A stretch of DNA of 64,000 nt from Echinicola arenosa (GTDB taxonomy: Bacteria > Bacteroidota > Bacteroidia > Cytophagales > Cyclobacteriaceae): positions 558,001 to 622,000 of the forward strand of contig NZ_JACYTQ010000003.1 of the NCBI RefSeq assembly GCF_014841125.1, in the 5' to 3' direction. Every line of letters starts with the position of its first letter. Within the stretch, counting starts at the first letter, position 1. The translations under genes and the position numbers were made by a program. Under the pieces are notes generated by a model that saw only the letters and a program-made list of their open reading frames with translations, had not been told where the DNA came from and made no database searches. Below are positions 47,826 through 56,886 of this stretch, piece after piece.

Positions 47826-49364
47826 TTATCTCTTTTTTCCTGACAAAGTCCCCATAATGCTTCTTGTCAATTCCCTGAAAATCGTCCTCCCAATTTGTCT
47901 GACCATAGTATTTTTAGATATCTCTTCAAAAAAACTTTCTTCTTCCTTTTTCAGATTAGATTTTCTGGAGGCCTGCTGAGCAGTCTCACCCACCTCTTTT
48001 GCTTTTTCTTCTGAATGGCTGATCTTTCTACCTAAAATCTCATAAGCACTTTCCCTATCTATGTTTTGATTGTACTTGAGAACCAACTGGGATCGGTCCA
48101 CCAAATCCTTAATTTCTGATTCTGTCAAGATATCCATCCTACTGACAGGTGCTCGCATCAATGTATGCGACAAAGGTGTGGGCATTCCCTTTTCGCTTAA
48201 TGCAGTGACCAATGCTTCACCAATCCCCATAGCAGTGAGCACTTCTTCTGTATCATAAAACTCTGAAATCGGGTAATTTTGCGCTGCCTTTTGAATTCCT
48301 TTTCTATCTTTAGCCGTAAAAGCCCTTAGGGAATGCTGTACTTTTAGACCCAGTTGGCCCAAAACACTTTCAGGAATATCTGTTGGGCTTTGCGTACAAA
48401 AATATACTCCTACCCCTTTTGAACGGATAAGCTTTACGATAGCTTCAATTTTTTCCACCAACTCATCTGAGGCATTGTCAAAGACCAAATGGGCTTCATC
48501 TATAAACAGACATAGTTTAGGCTTGTCTTGATCTCCCAGTTCAGGAAATGTCTCATAAATTTCTGTCAATAGACTTAGCATAAAGGTAGAAAACAATTTT
48601 GGACGACTCTGAATATCAGTCAATCGAATGATTGAAATCACACCTTTACCATCTTGTACTTTTACCAAATCATCCACATCAAATGAAACCTCACCAAAAA
48701 ATTGCTCTGCTCCCTGCTGCTCCAACTCTATGATCTTTCTCATAATCGTATTCACCGACGCTGACGACACTGTTCCATATTCTTCCTTGATCTCTTCCTT
48801 GCCTTCATTGATGATATACTGCAATACTTTTTTTAGATCTTTCAAGTCCAAAAGTGGTAACTTCTTTACATCGCAATAGCAAAAAACCATGGCCATAATG
48901 CCTCTTTGGGTATTATTGAGTTCCAAAATCTGTGACATCAGTATGGGGCCGAATTCTGTCACCGTCGCTTTCAGCCTTGCCCCTTTTTCTTGACTCAAAG
49001 TCAGTAGTTCAACTGGAAGCCCCAAAGGGGTATACTCTACACCGATCATATCACTTCTCCAAGTAATATGGTCATTAATACTTCCAGCTTGAGCCAAACC
49101 TGACAAATCCCCTTTTAAATCCATCAGGACACTTGGAATATCTTTCAAGGACAGCTGCTCTGCAATAACCTGTAAGGTTTTGGTCTTTCCTGTTCCTGTG
49201 GCACCAGCAATTAATCCATGCCTGTTTAGGGTTTTCAATGGAACTTTTATACTCGCTCCCTTGATAGGTTCCTTTTCTAAAATACCTGTTCCCAAAACAA
49301 TAAAGTCCTTCTTAGTTGCATAACCATCAACTATCTGTTGCTGAAATTTTTCTTTGGAATTCAT
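47826..49364 (-). CDS. HerA/DUF853-type ATPase (YjgR-like)
   Basis: A 512-residue P-loop ATPase of the HerA/FtsK superfamily. The Walker A is GATGTGKT (54-61), the Walker B is LFIDEAH (about 288-294), and a DLKGDLSGLAQ block follows the P-loop, all as in YjgR/DUF853. A basic region near the C-terminus precedes SGKKR. Predicted cytosolic; function unknown in detail. No NurA nuclease gene is next to it. Confidence 0.92.
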   Translation of the reverse strand: MNSKEKFQQQIVDGYATKKDFIVLGTGILEKEPIKGASIKVPLKTLNRHGLIAGATGTGKTKTLQVIAEQLSLKDIPSVLMDLKGDLSGLAQAGSINDHITWRSDMIGVEYTPLGLPVELLTLSQEKGARLKATVTEFGPILMSQILELNNTQRGIMAMVFCYCDVKKLPLLDLKDLKKVLQYIINEGKEEIKEEYGTVSSASVNTIMRKIIELEQQGAEQFFGEVSFDVDDLVKVQDGKGVISIIRLTDIQSRPKLFSTFMLSLLTEIYETFPELGDQDKPKLCLFIDEAHLVFDNASDELVEKIEAIVKLIRSKGVGVYFCTQSPTDIPESVLGQLGLKVQHSLRAFTAKDRKGIQKAAQNYPISEFYDTEEVLTAMGIGEALVTALSEKGMPTPLSHTLMRAPVSRMDILTESEIKDLVDRSQLVLKYNQNIDRESAYEILGRKISHSEEKAKEVGETAQQASRKSNLKKEEESFFEEISKNTMVRQIGRTIFRELTRSIMGTLSGKKR

Positions 49365-49402
49365 ATCTATAAGGTGATTGGCTGAAAATAAAATATAAAA
49401 AA

Positions 49403-49433
49403 ATACCTTAACCGGATTATCCGATTAAGGTAT
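49403..49433 (-). terminator. Terminator of the DUF4332 gene
   Basis: Arms of 15 bases (49403-49417 and 49419-49433) with one mismatch. On the minus strand the stem is followed by a T-rich run. It lies just past the stop of the DUF4332 gene and before the HerA-like gene. Confidence 0.8.
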
Positions 49434-49451
49434 AAAATACACAAGGTTAGT

Positions 49452-49859
49452 CTAATAAGTGACCATAGGCTCAAGTTCTTTGGCCTTGTTGATAAAGTCC
49501 TCTATTTGGCTCAATGCAGGAACTACCCTGGTCAATTTCTTTTCGGCATTGGTTTCAGTAAGTGCTTTATGCAAGTTTTCAGCATTTCTATTTCTCAGCT
49601 CTTTAACGGTATCGACACCGGAAGCTTTCAATAGTTCGGCGAATTGACTGGCTATTCCAGAAATGCGGAACAAATCAGCCATGTTCACAAATGTCAGAAT
49701 CTTATGTTCATCAATTCCAGTGACTTCAGCCAATTCCTTTCTGCCTTTTTTTGAGGCTCCTTTTTCTAATAAAGCTTCTACAGTTTTAATTCCTGCTTTA
49801 CCTAATTTTTCTTCATTTACCGGACCGATTCCCTCAATACTTGTTATTGTTTTTGACAT
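49452..49859 (-). CDS. DUF4332 helix-hairpin-helix protein
   Basis: A 135-residue soluble protein with two helix-hairpin-helix-like motifs (SIEGIGPVNEEKLGKAGIKT at about 7-26, and a second near 63-85), as in DUF4332 proteins. Such motifs bind DNA or RNA without sequence preference. It sits between the HerA-like ATPase and a DUF937-like gene on the same strand and has its own terminator. Confidence 0.88.
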   Translation of the reverse strand: MSKTITSIEGIGPVNEEKLGKAGIKTVEALLEKGASKKGRKELAEVTGIDEHKILTFVNMADLFRISGIASQFAELLKASGVDTVKELRNRNAENLHKALTETNAEKKLTRVVPALSQIEDFINKAKELEPMVTY

Positions 49860-49885
49860 AATTGTTGTAATTATTGTATAGTGAA

Positions 49886-50335
49886 TTATTTAAATAAGTT
49901 TCCCAATCCTCCCAGCATGTCACCTGCCTTGCCTTTCAGTAAATCACCGGCACTCCCACCAATTAGTTTCATTAAATCTGCCTTTCCGGCATTTCCTCCA
50001 GTTTGCGCAGCGATTTTATCCAAAACCAAAGGCAAAACAAAACCAGTAACCTGTTTGGCAATCGTTGGAGAAATTCCCAATTTGGAAACGTAATCTCCCG
50101 CAAGATTACTCGCAAATTTCTCGAAAGTACTTGTGCCAGTGGCTCCACTACCCTGGTTTACCAAGGCAAGAAGTCCATCAAAATTACCGGATCCAGCTTC
50201 TTTAGTAGCTGTTTTGGTTAAAGATTGCTTAGTGGTTTCCACTGCTTGGGATGCCTGGTCTTCCGTCAAACCAAACTGGCTGGTGATATTAGAGATCACT
50301 TCTGGCCCAATATTGCTTAGGATATCTTTGATCAT
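49886..50335 (-). CDS. DUF937/YidB-like protein
   Basis: A 149-residue soluble protein, Gly/Ala/Leu-rich, with the ITSQFGLTEDQASQAVETTK start typical of DUF937/YidB-like proteins and a low-complexity tail (GDLLKGKAGDMLGGLGNLFK). Function unknown. It is 26 bases upstream of the DUF4332 gene on the same strand, so co-transcription is likely. Confidence 0.75.
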   Translation of the reverse strand: MIKDILSNIGPEVISNITSQFGLTEDQASQAVETTKQSLTKTATKEAGSGNFDGLLALVNQGSGATGTSTFEKFASNLAGDYVSKLGISPTIAKQVTGFVLPLVLDKIAAQTGGNAGKADLMKLIGGSAGDLLKGKAGDMLGGLGNLFK

Positions 50336-50649
50336 GATTAAAAATTATTGGTTTTAAAATATGAATGAGATGATTTGGGATTTTGACAAACAACAACCCT
50401 TCCTCAATTTTAAATATTTCATAATAATATACTAAAAATATAAAATATACGTAAATAAAAGTTTGAATTATGTCAATGTATTACCAAATTGTTAAAACAA
50501 ATTCATAGAGAAAAACATCATATTTCGTTAATAAACCTTAAAATTTTCAGAAAAAACAAGGACATTTCAATCAATTTTAGGTTCTTTAAATTATTATTAA
50601 GAATACCTCTGTGCCAAATATGCTAAAATGCAATAGACTACTTACCCAT

Positions 50650-51405
50650 ATGGGTAAGTTTCCAATACTCAACAAAACCATCAAGCTTTCTTTCGTACTT
50701 CTTATTTTCATGGCTTCAAGTGCTTTGAAAGCCCAAAACTCCCCTAACCTGGGCCAAACCAGTAAGCTGATGGAGTTGGCAAAGTCTTCCATAGAAAAAG
50801 AAGATTATGAACGGGCAAACCAATATTTTAGACAAATCATTGATAGCGGTGTCCCTATTCCTTCTGAAATGCCTTATTATTTTGCGGAGACGCTTTTCCA
50901 ACTCAGGCAATACGATAACAGCAGCAACTTTCTTCATAAATATTTAGAAATAAATGGTTTTCAAGCGGATCATTATGAAGAAGCCAAGGGACTAGAAAAA
51001 AGGTTGGAAGCTCCCTTAAAAGCGATTAAAGATTGTGATCTCTGTGACCACAGAGGATACAGGTACCAAAGCTGTTTTACCTGTGAGGGCAAAAAAGTAC
51101 TTGAGCAGGATTGCCAGTATTGTCGAGGTAAGGGAATTGTGGGTTGTAGTCGTTGCCAAGGTTCTGGACTCGTGACTAAAAAGAATATTTTCAATATAAC
51201 AGAATACTTTCAATGTGCGAGATGTAAAGGACAAGGAAGACTTACCTGTCCTAAATGTAAAGGGAGTTTGAAAGAAATCAGCGCTTGCAAAACTTGCTCC
51301 GGATTTGGAAAACTTCATTCCGATGAACTTTGTGACCATAAGGAAAAAGAGCCAAATCAAGACAAAGTAGATGAAGAACCAGAAATTGAGAATAATTTGT
51401 TTTGA
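50650..51405 (+). CDS. Exported protein with TPR-like and DnaJ-type zinc-finger regions
   Basis: A 251-residue protein. The ATG at 50650 gives a signal peptide (ending SSALKAQ); ATG 50620 and GTG 50611 are possible longer starts. After cleavage comes a TPR-like helical region (about 35-115), followed by a Cys-rich part (about 130-225) with seven CxxC units, most in the CxxCxGxG form of DnaJ zinc fingers (CDLC, CFTC, CQYC, CSRC, CARC, CPKC, CKTC). The C-terminus is acidic. A DnaJ-type zinc finger in an exported protein without a J domain is unusual. No related partner gene is adjacent. Confidence 0.85.
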   Translation: MGKFPILNKTIKLSFVLLIFMASSALKAQNSPNLGQTSKLMELAKSSIEKEDYERANQYFRQIIDSGVPIPSEMPYYFAETLFQLRQYDNSSNFLHKYLEINGFQADHYEEAKGLEKRLEAPLKAIKDCDLCDHRGYRYQSCFTCEGKKVLEQDCQYCRGKGIVGCSRCQGSGLVTKKNIFNITEYFQCARCKGQGRLTCPKCKGSLKEISACKTCSGFGKLHSDELCDHKEKEPNQDKVDEEPEIENNLF

Positions 51406-51420
51406 ATTTAGGTCAAAACA

Positions 51421-51452
51421 AAAAAGCTGATCCAATTGGATCAGCTTTTTTT
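51421..51452. terminator. Bidirectional intrinsic terminator
   Basis: A perfect 30-base palindrome (AAAAAGCTGATCCAA and its complement, 51421-51450) with A-rich and T-rich ends, between the convergent zinc-finger and TPR-lipoprotein genes. Confidence 0.9.
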
Positions 51453-51468
51453 ATGCTCTTAGTTTAAT

Positions 51469-52071
51469 TTATTGACAATATTTCTCTAAGGCAGTTTCAG
51501 CCGCTTTGTAGTTAAGCGAAGACGCTTTCCTAAAATCATCACAGGATCCCCTCTTTTTGGTCGCATATTTTAAGACACCTCTGTAATAATAAGCTTGACC
51601 ATAATTCTCATCCATTTTGATCGCATTGCTGTATTCCTTCAAGGCTTCTTCTGTGTTACCAATCTGATGAAGCGCTCTTCCCTTCATGAAATAAGCTGTG
51701 GCAGGAGCTCCAGGCACTTCCACAGCATAATCTGCATACAATAAGGAACGTTCAAAGTTATCCTGTTTTTGATAGAGGTTGGATAAGGCAAGCAGCAACT
51801 TCACATTTTTAGGATTAATCTTATAACCCGCTTCAAAATCCTCTTTTGCACTTTCAAGATCTCCAAGCTCTTCATGAGCCCTTCCCCTTCGATACAAGGT
51901 TTCCACATTTTTCGGTCGTGAAGCTAACTCATCCGAATAAGAAGCAATAGCTTCTTGGTATTGCCCCTGCTCAAATAAATTATCTCCTTCAGATCCTCCC
52001 TTGCTTCCACATCCCCACATCAAACTTGCCCCAAAACACAAGGCTAAAACTGGTTTTTTAAAATTCATCAT
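51469..52071 (-). CDS. TPR lipoprotein
   Basis: A 200-residue protein with a lipobox signal (LMWGC, Cys about residue 21) and then about four tetratricopeptide repeats (for example PKNVETLYRRGRAHEELGDL, AYFMKGRALHQIGNTEEAL). It is probably a lipid-anchored scaffold in the envelope. It lies eight bases after dapD on the same strand, so the two are likely one transcript. Confidence 0.88.
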   Translation of the reverse strand: MMNFKKPVLALCFGASLMWGCGSKGGSEGDNLFEQGQYQEAIASYSDELASRPKNVETLYRRGRAHEELGDLESAKEDFEAGYKINPKNVKLLLALSNLYQKQDNFERSLLYADYAVEVPGAPATAYFMKGRALHQIGNTEEALKEYSNAIKMDENYGQAYYYRGVLKYATKKRGSCDDFRKASSLNYKAAETALEKYCQ

Positions 52072-52079
52072 TTACATTT

Positions 52080-52895
52080 TTATACTGCGACATTGTTTTC
52101 ACGCAAAGCATCATTTAAAGATGTTTTGCGATCTGTCGATGCCTTACGCTGACCAATGATCAGCGCACATGGTACTTGATATTCACCTGCTGTAAATTTC
52201 TTGGTAATGGAACCAGGAATCACAACTGATCTTGGTGGAACATAACCTCTGTATTCTTTAGGTTCATCTCCTGTAACGTCTATTATTTTAGAGCTAGCAG
52301 TCAAAGTAACACCAGCACCAATAACAGCTTCTTTACCTATGTGCACACCCTCTACGATAATTGCTCTTGATCCAATAAATGCACCATCTTCAATAATCAC
52401 CGGAGCTGCCTGCACAGGCTCTAAAACACCACCAATACCAACACCACCACTCAAGTGAACATCTTTGCCAATTTGGGCACAGGAACCTACAGTAGCCCAA
52501 GTATCCACCATGGTACCACTATCCACATAAGCACCGATGTTCACATAAGAAGGCATCATTACTACTCCACTCGCAAGAAATGCGCCATATCTGGCTACTG
52601 CATGAGGAACTACCCTTACACCATGCTTGGCATAGTTGCTTTTCAGTGCCATTTTATCATGGAATTCAAAAGGTCCTACCTCTATAGTTCTCATTTTTTG
52701 AATGGGGAAATAAAGGATCACGGCCTTTTTCACCCAGTCATTTACCTTCCACTCTCCTCCTTCTACAAGCTCGGCCACCCTGATTTTCCCTGTGTCCAAA
52801 TCATCAATAACCGTCTTGATGGATATTTGAACATCTTTTTCCTTTAACAACTCCCTGTTTTCCCAGGCCTTTTCAATGATAGTCTGTAATTCCAT
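52080..52895 (-). CDS. dapD: Tetrahydrodipicolinate N-succinyltransferase
   Basis: A 271-residue enzyme of the succinylase branch of lysine and diaminopimelate synthesis; it transfers succinyl from succinyl-CoA to tetrahydrodipicolinate. It has an N-terminal helical domain and a left-handed beta-helix of hexapeptide repeats (about 95-225, for example VNIGAYVDSGTMVDTWATVG and GVGIGGVLEPVQAAPVIIED). The length and motifs match DapD. The product supports peptidoglycan and lysine. Confidence 0.96.
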   Translation of the reverse strand: MELQTIIEKAWENRELLKEKDVQISIKTVIDDLDTGKIRVAELVEGGEWKVNDWVKKAVILYFPIQKMRTIEVGPFEFHDKMALKSNYAKHGVRVVPHAVARYGAFLASGVVMMPSYVNIGAYVDSGTMVDTWATVGSCAQIGKDVHLSGGVGIGGVLEPVQAAPVIIEDGAFIGSRAIIVEGVHIGKEAVIGAGVTLTASSKIIDVTGDEPKEYRGYVPPRSVVIPGSITKKFTAGEYQVPCALIIGQRKASTDRKTSLNDALRENNVAV

Positions 52896-52937
52896 AAATT
52901 TATATTAGATTCGCTCTGATAGTATCTTAAGTTTTAA

Positions 52938-54056
52938 ATGAAAAAAGCCAAAGTAGTCATTGCCTCAGTATTGAAACCAGTTACGGATACTAGGGCTTTT
53001 GATAAACTTGCAATTTCACTTTGTGAAACAAATAAATACCACATTAACATCATAGGATTTTTAGAAAAAAAAACGGCCAAAATCGCAAATATTGAATATT
53101 CAACAATTTTCAGCAGACATAGACTCCATCCTTTTAGGTTTTTTGCACCATTTAATTTTGCCTACCACTTAACCAAGTACAAGCCTGACTTGGTAATTGT
53201 TACGACATACGAGCTTTTACTCGCTGCTGCATTCATTAAAAAATTAATGGGCTTTAAATTGATTTATGATATTCAGGAAAACTACTCTAAAAACATTCAA
53301 TACAACCATACTCTTCCAAATTGGCTTAAAACAGTACCAGTAAAGTATATACAATTTGTGGAAAAAATCACCAATTCATCCATTGATCAATACTTGTTTG
53401 CTGAGCAATGTTACGTCGATGAGTTCCCTCATATTTCCAATTTTACTGTTTTAGAAAACAAGTATGTTGAAAAAATCATACCCCAAGCTCCTCTTAAACT
53501 CGGATTTAGTTCACTCAAATTTATTATTACTGGTACTATAACCCCAGTTTTCGGAAGCTTAGATGCACTATACTGGTTTAAATATATTCAAGAAAAATTG
53601 CCTCAAGCTACTTTGGAAATCATCGGTCATGTACCGTTGGGTGCTTTTAAAAAGACGCTAGAAAATACCGCTAAAAACATCCCAAATGTAATGCTTAATA
53701 TTAGCAAAAAACCAATTCCACAGAGTCAGGTTTATGAGCGAATGAAAGCCTCGGACATACTGCTTTTGCCGTATCAAAAAACTCCAAGCATTTGGCCCAA
53801 AATCCCCACAAAAATTTACGAGGCATTAGCACTTGGCCTCCCCGTAATCATCCCCAAAAACAAGCTTTGGGAATCCCTCATTTCACCTTATCCTGCGGGT
53901 GTAGCTTTGGACTTTTTAAATCCAGAAAAGAGCATGGATGGACTTAAAAAGCTTCTTGAAACTGAACTGTTCCTAACCCCTGTATCCAAGGAGGTATTAT
54001 GGGAAGCTGAAAAGAAAAATCTTCAAACTCTGGTCGCGGAACTTTTAAATAATTAA
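52938..54056 (+). CDS. Glycosyltransferase, GT-B fold
   Basis: A 372-residue cytosolic GT-B transferase. The N-terminal half carries KPDLVIVTTYELLLAAAFI and the FKLIYDIQENY acceptor-side segment. The C-terminal half holds IIGHVPLG and the nucleotide-sugar block LLLPYQKTPSIWPKIPTK then YEALALGLPVI, as in GT1/GT4-type enzymes. Donor and acceptor are unknown. It is divergent from dapD with a 42-base gap and is not in a polysaccharide cluster. Confidence 0.88.
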   Translation: MKKAKVVIASVLKPVTDTRAFDKLAISLCETNKYHINIIGFLEKKTAKIANIEYSTIFSRHRLHPFRFFAPFNFAYHLTKYKPDLVIVTTYELLLAAAFIKKLMGFKLIYDIQENYSKNIQYNHTLPNWLKTVPVKYIQFVEKITNSSIDQYLFAEQCYVDEFPHISNFTVLENKYVEKIIPQAPLKLGFSSLKFIITGTITPVFGSLDALYWFKYIQEKLPQATLEIIGHVPLGAFKKTLENTAKNIPNVMLNISKKPIPQSQVYERMKASDILLLPYQKTPSIWPKIPTKIYEALALGLPVIIPKNKLWESLISPYPAGVALDFLNPEKSMDGLKKLLETELFLTPVSKEVLWEAEKKNLQTLVAELLNN

Positions 54057-54359
54057 GGACAAAATAAGTTGTCCTGGATAGCCAAAGGATTGACATTTTT
54101 TAATCAAATAACTAAAGCTCCAAAAGCTTTTGTTCATGAACCATCCATTCCTCCAAGAGTATCCATGCTACCGCTTCTGATTTATTTTAAAGTTTAGGCG
54201 AGCTTATTGATTCACATTTTTGTAAAAGTTATCCACTTCTCACCCTGTTTAAAAACTTTGGCCAGCTTTTAGGAAACTCATTTAAAATTAGATTTCGATC
54301 GGATGCATGCTAATACAACAGACAATAAAGACACTAATAAACAAACACTTACAAAACAT

Positions 54360-54374
54360 TTAGTTTAAAACTAA
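54360..54374 (+). promoter_or_regulatory. Candidate DtxR/MntR operator 1
   Basis: TTAGTTT and AAACTAA arms around one central base form a perfect inverted repeat. Its centre is about 22 bases from that of operator 2, two turns of DNA, so both would lie on the same face. Confidence 0.45.
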
Positions 54375-54381
54375 TTTATTT

Positions 54382-54397
54382 TTTAGATTAATCTAAA
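54382..54397 (+). promoter_or_regulatory. Candidate DtxR/MntR operator 2
   Basis: TTTAGATTAATCTAAA is a perfect 16-base palindrome of the general type bound by DtxR-family repressors. It lies 115 bases before the regulator start codon. Confidence 0.6.
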
Positions 54398-54458
54398 TCA
54401 ATAATCACAAACTAAAATGAGTTATCCACAAGCGATTTAGGTTTTATTGAAATATTTT

Positions 54459-54474
54459 TTTAGTATTATCTAAA
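54459..54474 (+). promoter_or_regulatory. Candidate DtxR/MntR operator 3
   Basis: TTTAGTATTATCTAAA matches operator 2 at 13 of 16 positions. It lies between the -33 place and the -7 element of the operon promoter, so bound repressor would block transcription. Confidence 0.5.
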
Positions 54475-54478
54475 TTAT

Positions 54479-54486
54479 TATATTTG
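54479..54486 (+). promoter_or_regulatory. Promoter -7 element of the metal-uptake operon
   Basis: TATATTTG matches TAnnTTTG exactly, 26 bases before the ATG; T-rich sequence at 54454-54459 fills the -33 place. Confidence 0.55.
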
Positions 54487-54511
54487 ACCTATCAACTTTA
54501 AAAATGACTTA

Positions 54512-55177
54512 ATGCCAAGCTTAACATACGCAGAAGAAAATTATCTTAAGGCCATCTACCATTTGTCCGACGGTGGTAAACACAATGTCTCCACCAATGA
54601 CCTATCAAAAGAGATGAAGACGAAACCTGCTTCTGTAAGCGACATGCTCAGAAAATTATCCGACAAAGAAGTTATCAACTACAGGAAATATTACGGTGTG
54701 ACCATTACTGAGGAAGGGAAAAAATCCGCCCTACAAATCATCAGAAAGCATCGACTATGGGAAGTCTTCTTAGTGGAAAAATTAATGTTCAGTTGGGATG
54801 AAGTTCATGATGTTGCTGAGGAGTTGGAGCACATCAAATCCACCATCCTCATCCAGCGTCTTGATGACTTCTTGGGTAACCCAAAATACGACCCTCATGG
54901 TGATCCTATTCCTGATGAATTTGGGGATGTAAAAGCCCGTCCAAGGATTCCGTTAAACGACCTCGGATTAAATGATTCAGGACAGATTGTAGCAGTAAAA
55001 GATAGCAGTGCCGCTTTCCTAAGATACCTCGATAAGGTGGGCGCTTATATAGGTGCTAGAATCAAAATTTTGGACAAGGTTGAGTTCGATGGTTCGTTGG
55101 AGATTCTTGTTGACAATAAAAAGACCTTGTTCATGTCTAAAGATGTGGCAGGGAATATTCTAATTATACAATCATGA
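54512..55177 (+). CDS. mntR: DtxR/MntR-family metal-dependent repressor
   Basis: A 221-residue repressor that binds DNA when loaded with Mn or Fe. It has an N-terminal winged helix (about 1-65, YAEENYLKAIYHLS then TKPASVSDMLRKL), a metal-binding dimerisation domain (about 66-145) with HRLWEVFL, EVHDVAEELEH and DPHGDPIP, and a C-terminal FeoA/SH3-like domain (about 155-221). It is the first gene of the uptake operon, with palindromes upstream that are probably its own operators. The symbol is used for the family; Mn versus Fe or Zn cannot be told from sequence alone. Confidence 0.9.
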   Translation: MPSLTYAEENYLKAIYHLSDGGKHNVSTNDLSKEMKTKPASVSDMLRKLSDKEVINYRKYYGVTITEEGKKSALQIIRKHRLWEVFLVEKLMFSWDEVHDVAEELEHIKSTILIQRLDDFLGNPKYDPHGDPIPDEFGDVKARPRIPLNDLGLNDSGQIVAVKDSSAAFLRYLDKVGAYIGARIKILDKVEFDGSLEILVDNKKTLFMSKDVAGNILIIQS

Positions 55178-56100
55178 TGAAGATAAGGCTGGTATTAATT
55201 ACTACTATTATTGCCGTCCTTCTTTCTTCATGTAAGTTTGACCGCAAAGGAGACCAAGGTAAATTTCGCATTACGGCCACTACCAATATCATGGCTGACG
55301 GTGTAAGGTCATTGGTGGGTGACAGTGCCATTGTCACTCCTTTGATGGCAGTGGGTGTTGACCCTCATCTTTACAAAGCCTCCCAAAGGGATCTGGATTT
55401 ACTGTTTGATGCAGACTTGGTCGTTTATCATGGCCTACATCTAGAGGGAAAAATGGTTGAGGTACTTCATAAGTTTAGTAGAACCCATGAGGTCATTGAT
55501 GTGGGAGCATTCCTCCCTCCCACCCTTTTGATCTCCAGCCCTGCATTTGCTAATACTGTAGATCCCCATATCTGGTTTGATGTGAAACTTTGGAGTTTGG
55601 CCATGGAACAATTAAAGGATGCTATCCTTGAAAAGAAACCAGAATGGACTGATTATGTGAATACTAATTGGGAAAAGTACCAGACACAATTGACAGCATT
55701 AGACCAATATACTGCCCATGAAATCAAAAAAATCACCAATCAGGGCCAAGTTCTAATCACGGCTCATGATGCTTTCTCGTACTTTGGAAAGGCCTATCAG
55801 ATCGACGTCAAAGGACTGCAAGGTCTCTCCACATTGAGTGAACCAGGGCTAAATGATGTGTCCAAGCTGGTTAACTTTATTATTGAGAGGAATATTAAGG
55901 CCATTTTTATTGAACAATCCATTTCTCCGAAAGCCATTAAAGCAGTAGTTGAAGGGTGCAAGAGAAAAGGCCACGATGTAGTATTGGCCGGGCCACTTTA
56001 CACTGATAGTCTTGGGGAGCCTGAAGGACCAGCAGGGACTTATTTGGGCATGGTAAAGACCAATGTGGATGCCATCGTACAAAACTTGAAATCAAAATGA
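55174..56100 (+). CDS. Metal ABC transporter substrate-binding lipoprotein (ZnuA/MntA family)
   Basis: A 308-residue cluster A-I binding protein with a lipobox (LLSSC, Cys about residue 20), so it is anchored to a membrane. Metal-ligand motifs are GVDPHLYK (His), VDPHIWFD (His) and a late GPLYTDSLGEPEGP (Asp/Glu). The long His-rich loop of zinc-specific ZnuA proteins is absent, which leans towards Mn or Fe. It overlaps the regulator's stop and the next ATG by four bases each. Confidence 0.92.
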   Translation: MMKIRLVLITTIIAVLLSSCKFDRKGDQGKFRITATTNIMADGVRSLVGDSAIVTPLMAVGVDPHLYKASQRDLDLLFDADLVVYHGLHLEGKMVEVLHKFSRTHEVIDVGAFLPPTLLISSPAFANTVDPHIWFDVKLWSLAMEQLKDAILEKKPEWTDYVNTNWEKYQTQLTALDQYTAHEIKKITNQGQVLITAHDAFSYFGKAYQIDVKGLQGLSTLSEPGLNDVSKLVNFIIERNIKAIFIEQSISPKAIKAVVEGCKRKGHDVVLAGPLYTDSLGEPEGPAGTYLGMVKTNVDAIVQNLKSK

Positions 56101-56885
56101 TAGAACAAATAAACAATCCGGTAGTTGAAGTACATGACCTGATGGTCAGTTACGGCCAAAACCCTGTACTATGGAATATTGACCTTACTTTGCCAGCAGG
56201 AAACCTTATAGGAATTCTTGGTCCCAATGGAGCTGGTAAATCCACATTGATTAAGGCAATTATGGGATTGGTAGAAGCCAATAGCGGATATTCCAAGATT
56301 TTTGACCAAGATTTAAACCATGTTAGAAACCGCGTAAGTTATGTGCCACAGCGCGAGTCAGTAGACTGGGACTTCCCTGCTTCTGCACTGGATATCGTCA
56401 TGATGGGAACCTACCACCATTTAGGGCTTTTTAAGCGGCCAGGCAAAAAGGAAAAAGAATTGGCTATGGATTGCCTTCAAAAGGTCAATATGAAAGCTTT
56501 TGCCAAAAGGCAGATCAGTGAATTGTCCGGTGGTCAACAGCAACGAGTCTTTATTGCCCGTGCATTGGCCCAGCAGGCTGACATCTATTTCATGGATGAA
56601 CCTTTTGCCGGTGTGGACATGAGTACTGAGAAAGCTTTGGTGAGTTTATTTCAGGAAATGACTGCCACGGGCAAAACCGTGATCGTCGTTCACCATGATA
56701 TCTATTCTGCAGGTAAGTACTTCAATTGGCTTATTATGCTCAATATGCACCTTATTGCTTCAGGACCTACAGAAAAAGTTTTGACAGAAGACTTACTGAC
56801 CAAAACTTATGGAGGCAAACTTTCTATGCTGACAGATATAGGTGAGCTGATCAAGAAAAGTGATTTCAATCCTTTGAAAAACTGA
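56097..56885 (+). CDS. Metal ABC transporter ATP-binding protein
   Basis: A 262-residue ABC ATPase with Walker A GPNGAGKST (about 42-50), the Q-loop in YVPQRESVDWDFP, signature LSGGQQQR (about 143-150), Walker B IYFMDEPF and a His switch in VVHHD. The PQRESVDWDFP block is typical of Mn/Zn/Fe (MntB/TroB-like) uptake ATPases. ATGA overlap with the preceding gene indicates coupled translation. Confidence 0.94.
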   Translation: MIEQINNPVVEVHDLMVSYGQNPVLWNIDLTLPAGNLIGILGPNGAGKSTLIKAIMGLVEANSGYSKIFDQDLNHVRNRVSYVPQRESVDWDFPASALDIVMMGTYHHLGLFKRPGKKEKELAMDCLQKVNMKAFAKRQISELSGGQQQRVFIARALAQQADIYFMDEPFAGVDMSTEKALVSLFQEMTATGKTVIVVHHDIYSAGKYFNWLIMLNMHLIASGPTEKVLTEDLLTKTYGGKLSMLTDIGELIKKSDFNPLKN

Positions 56886-56886
56886 T

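Larger units (their letters stand above)
54057..54511. other. Intergenic region carrying the metal-operon control sites
   Basis: About 455 A/T-rich bases after the glycosyltransferase. The first 300 hold nothing I recognise. The last 150 hold three TTTAG-type palindromes and a promoter, listed separately. Two TTATCCACA stretches (near 54228 and 54422) also occur. Confidence 0.6.
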
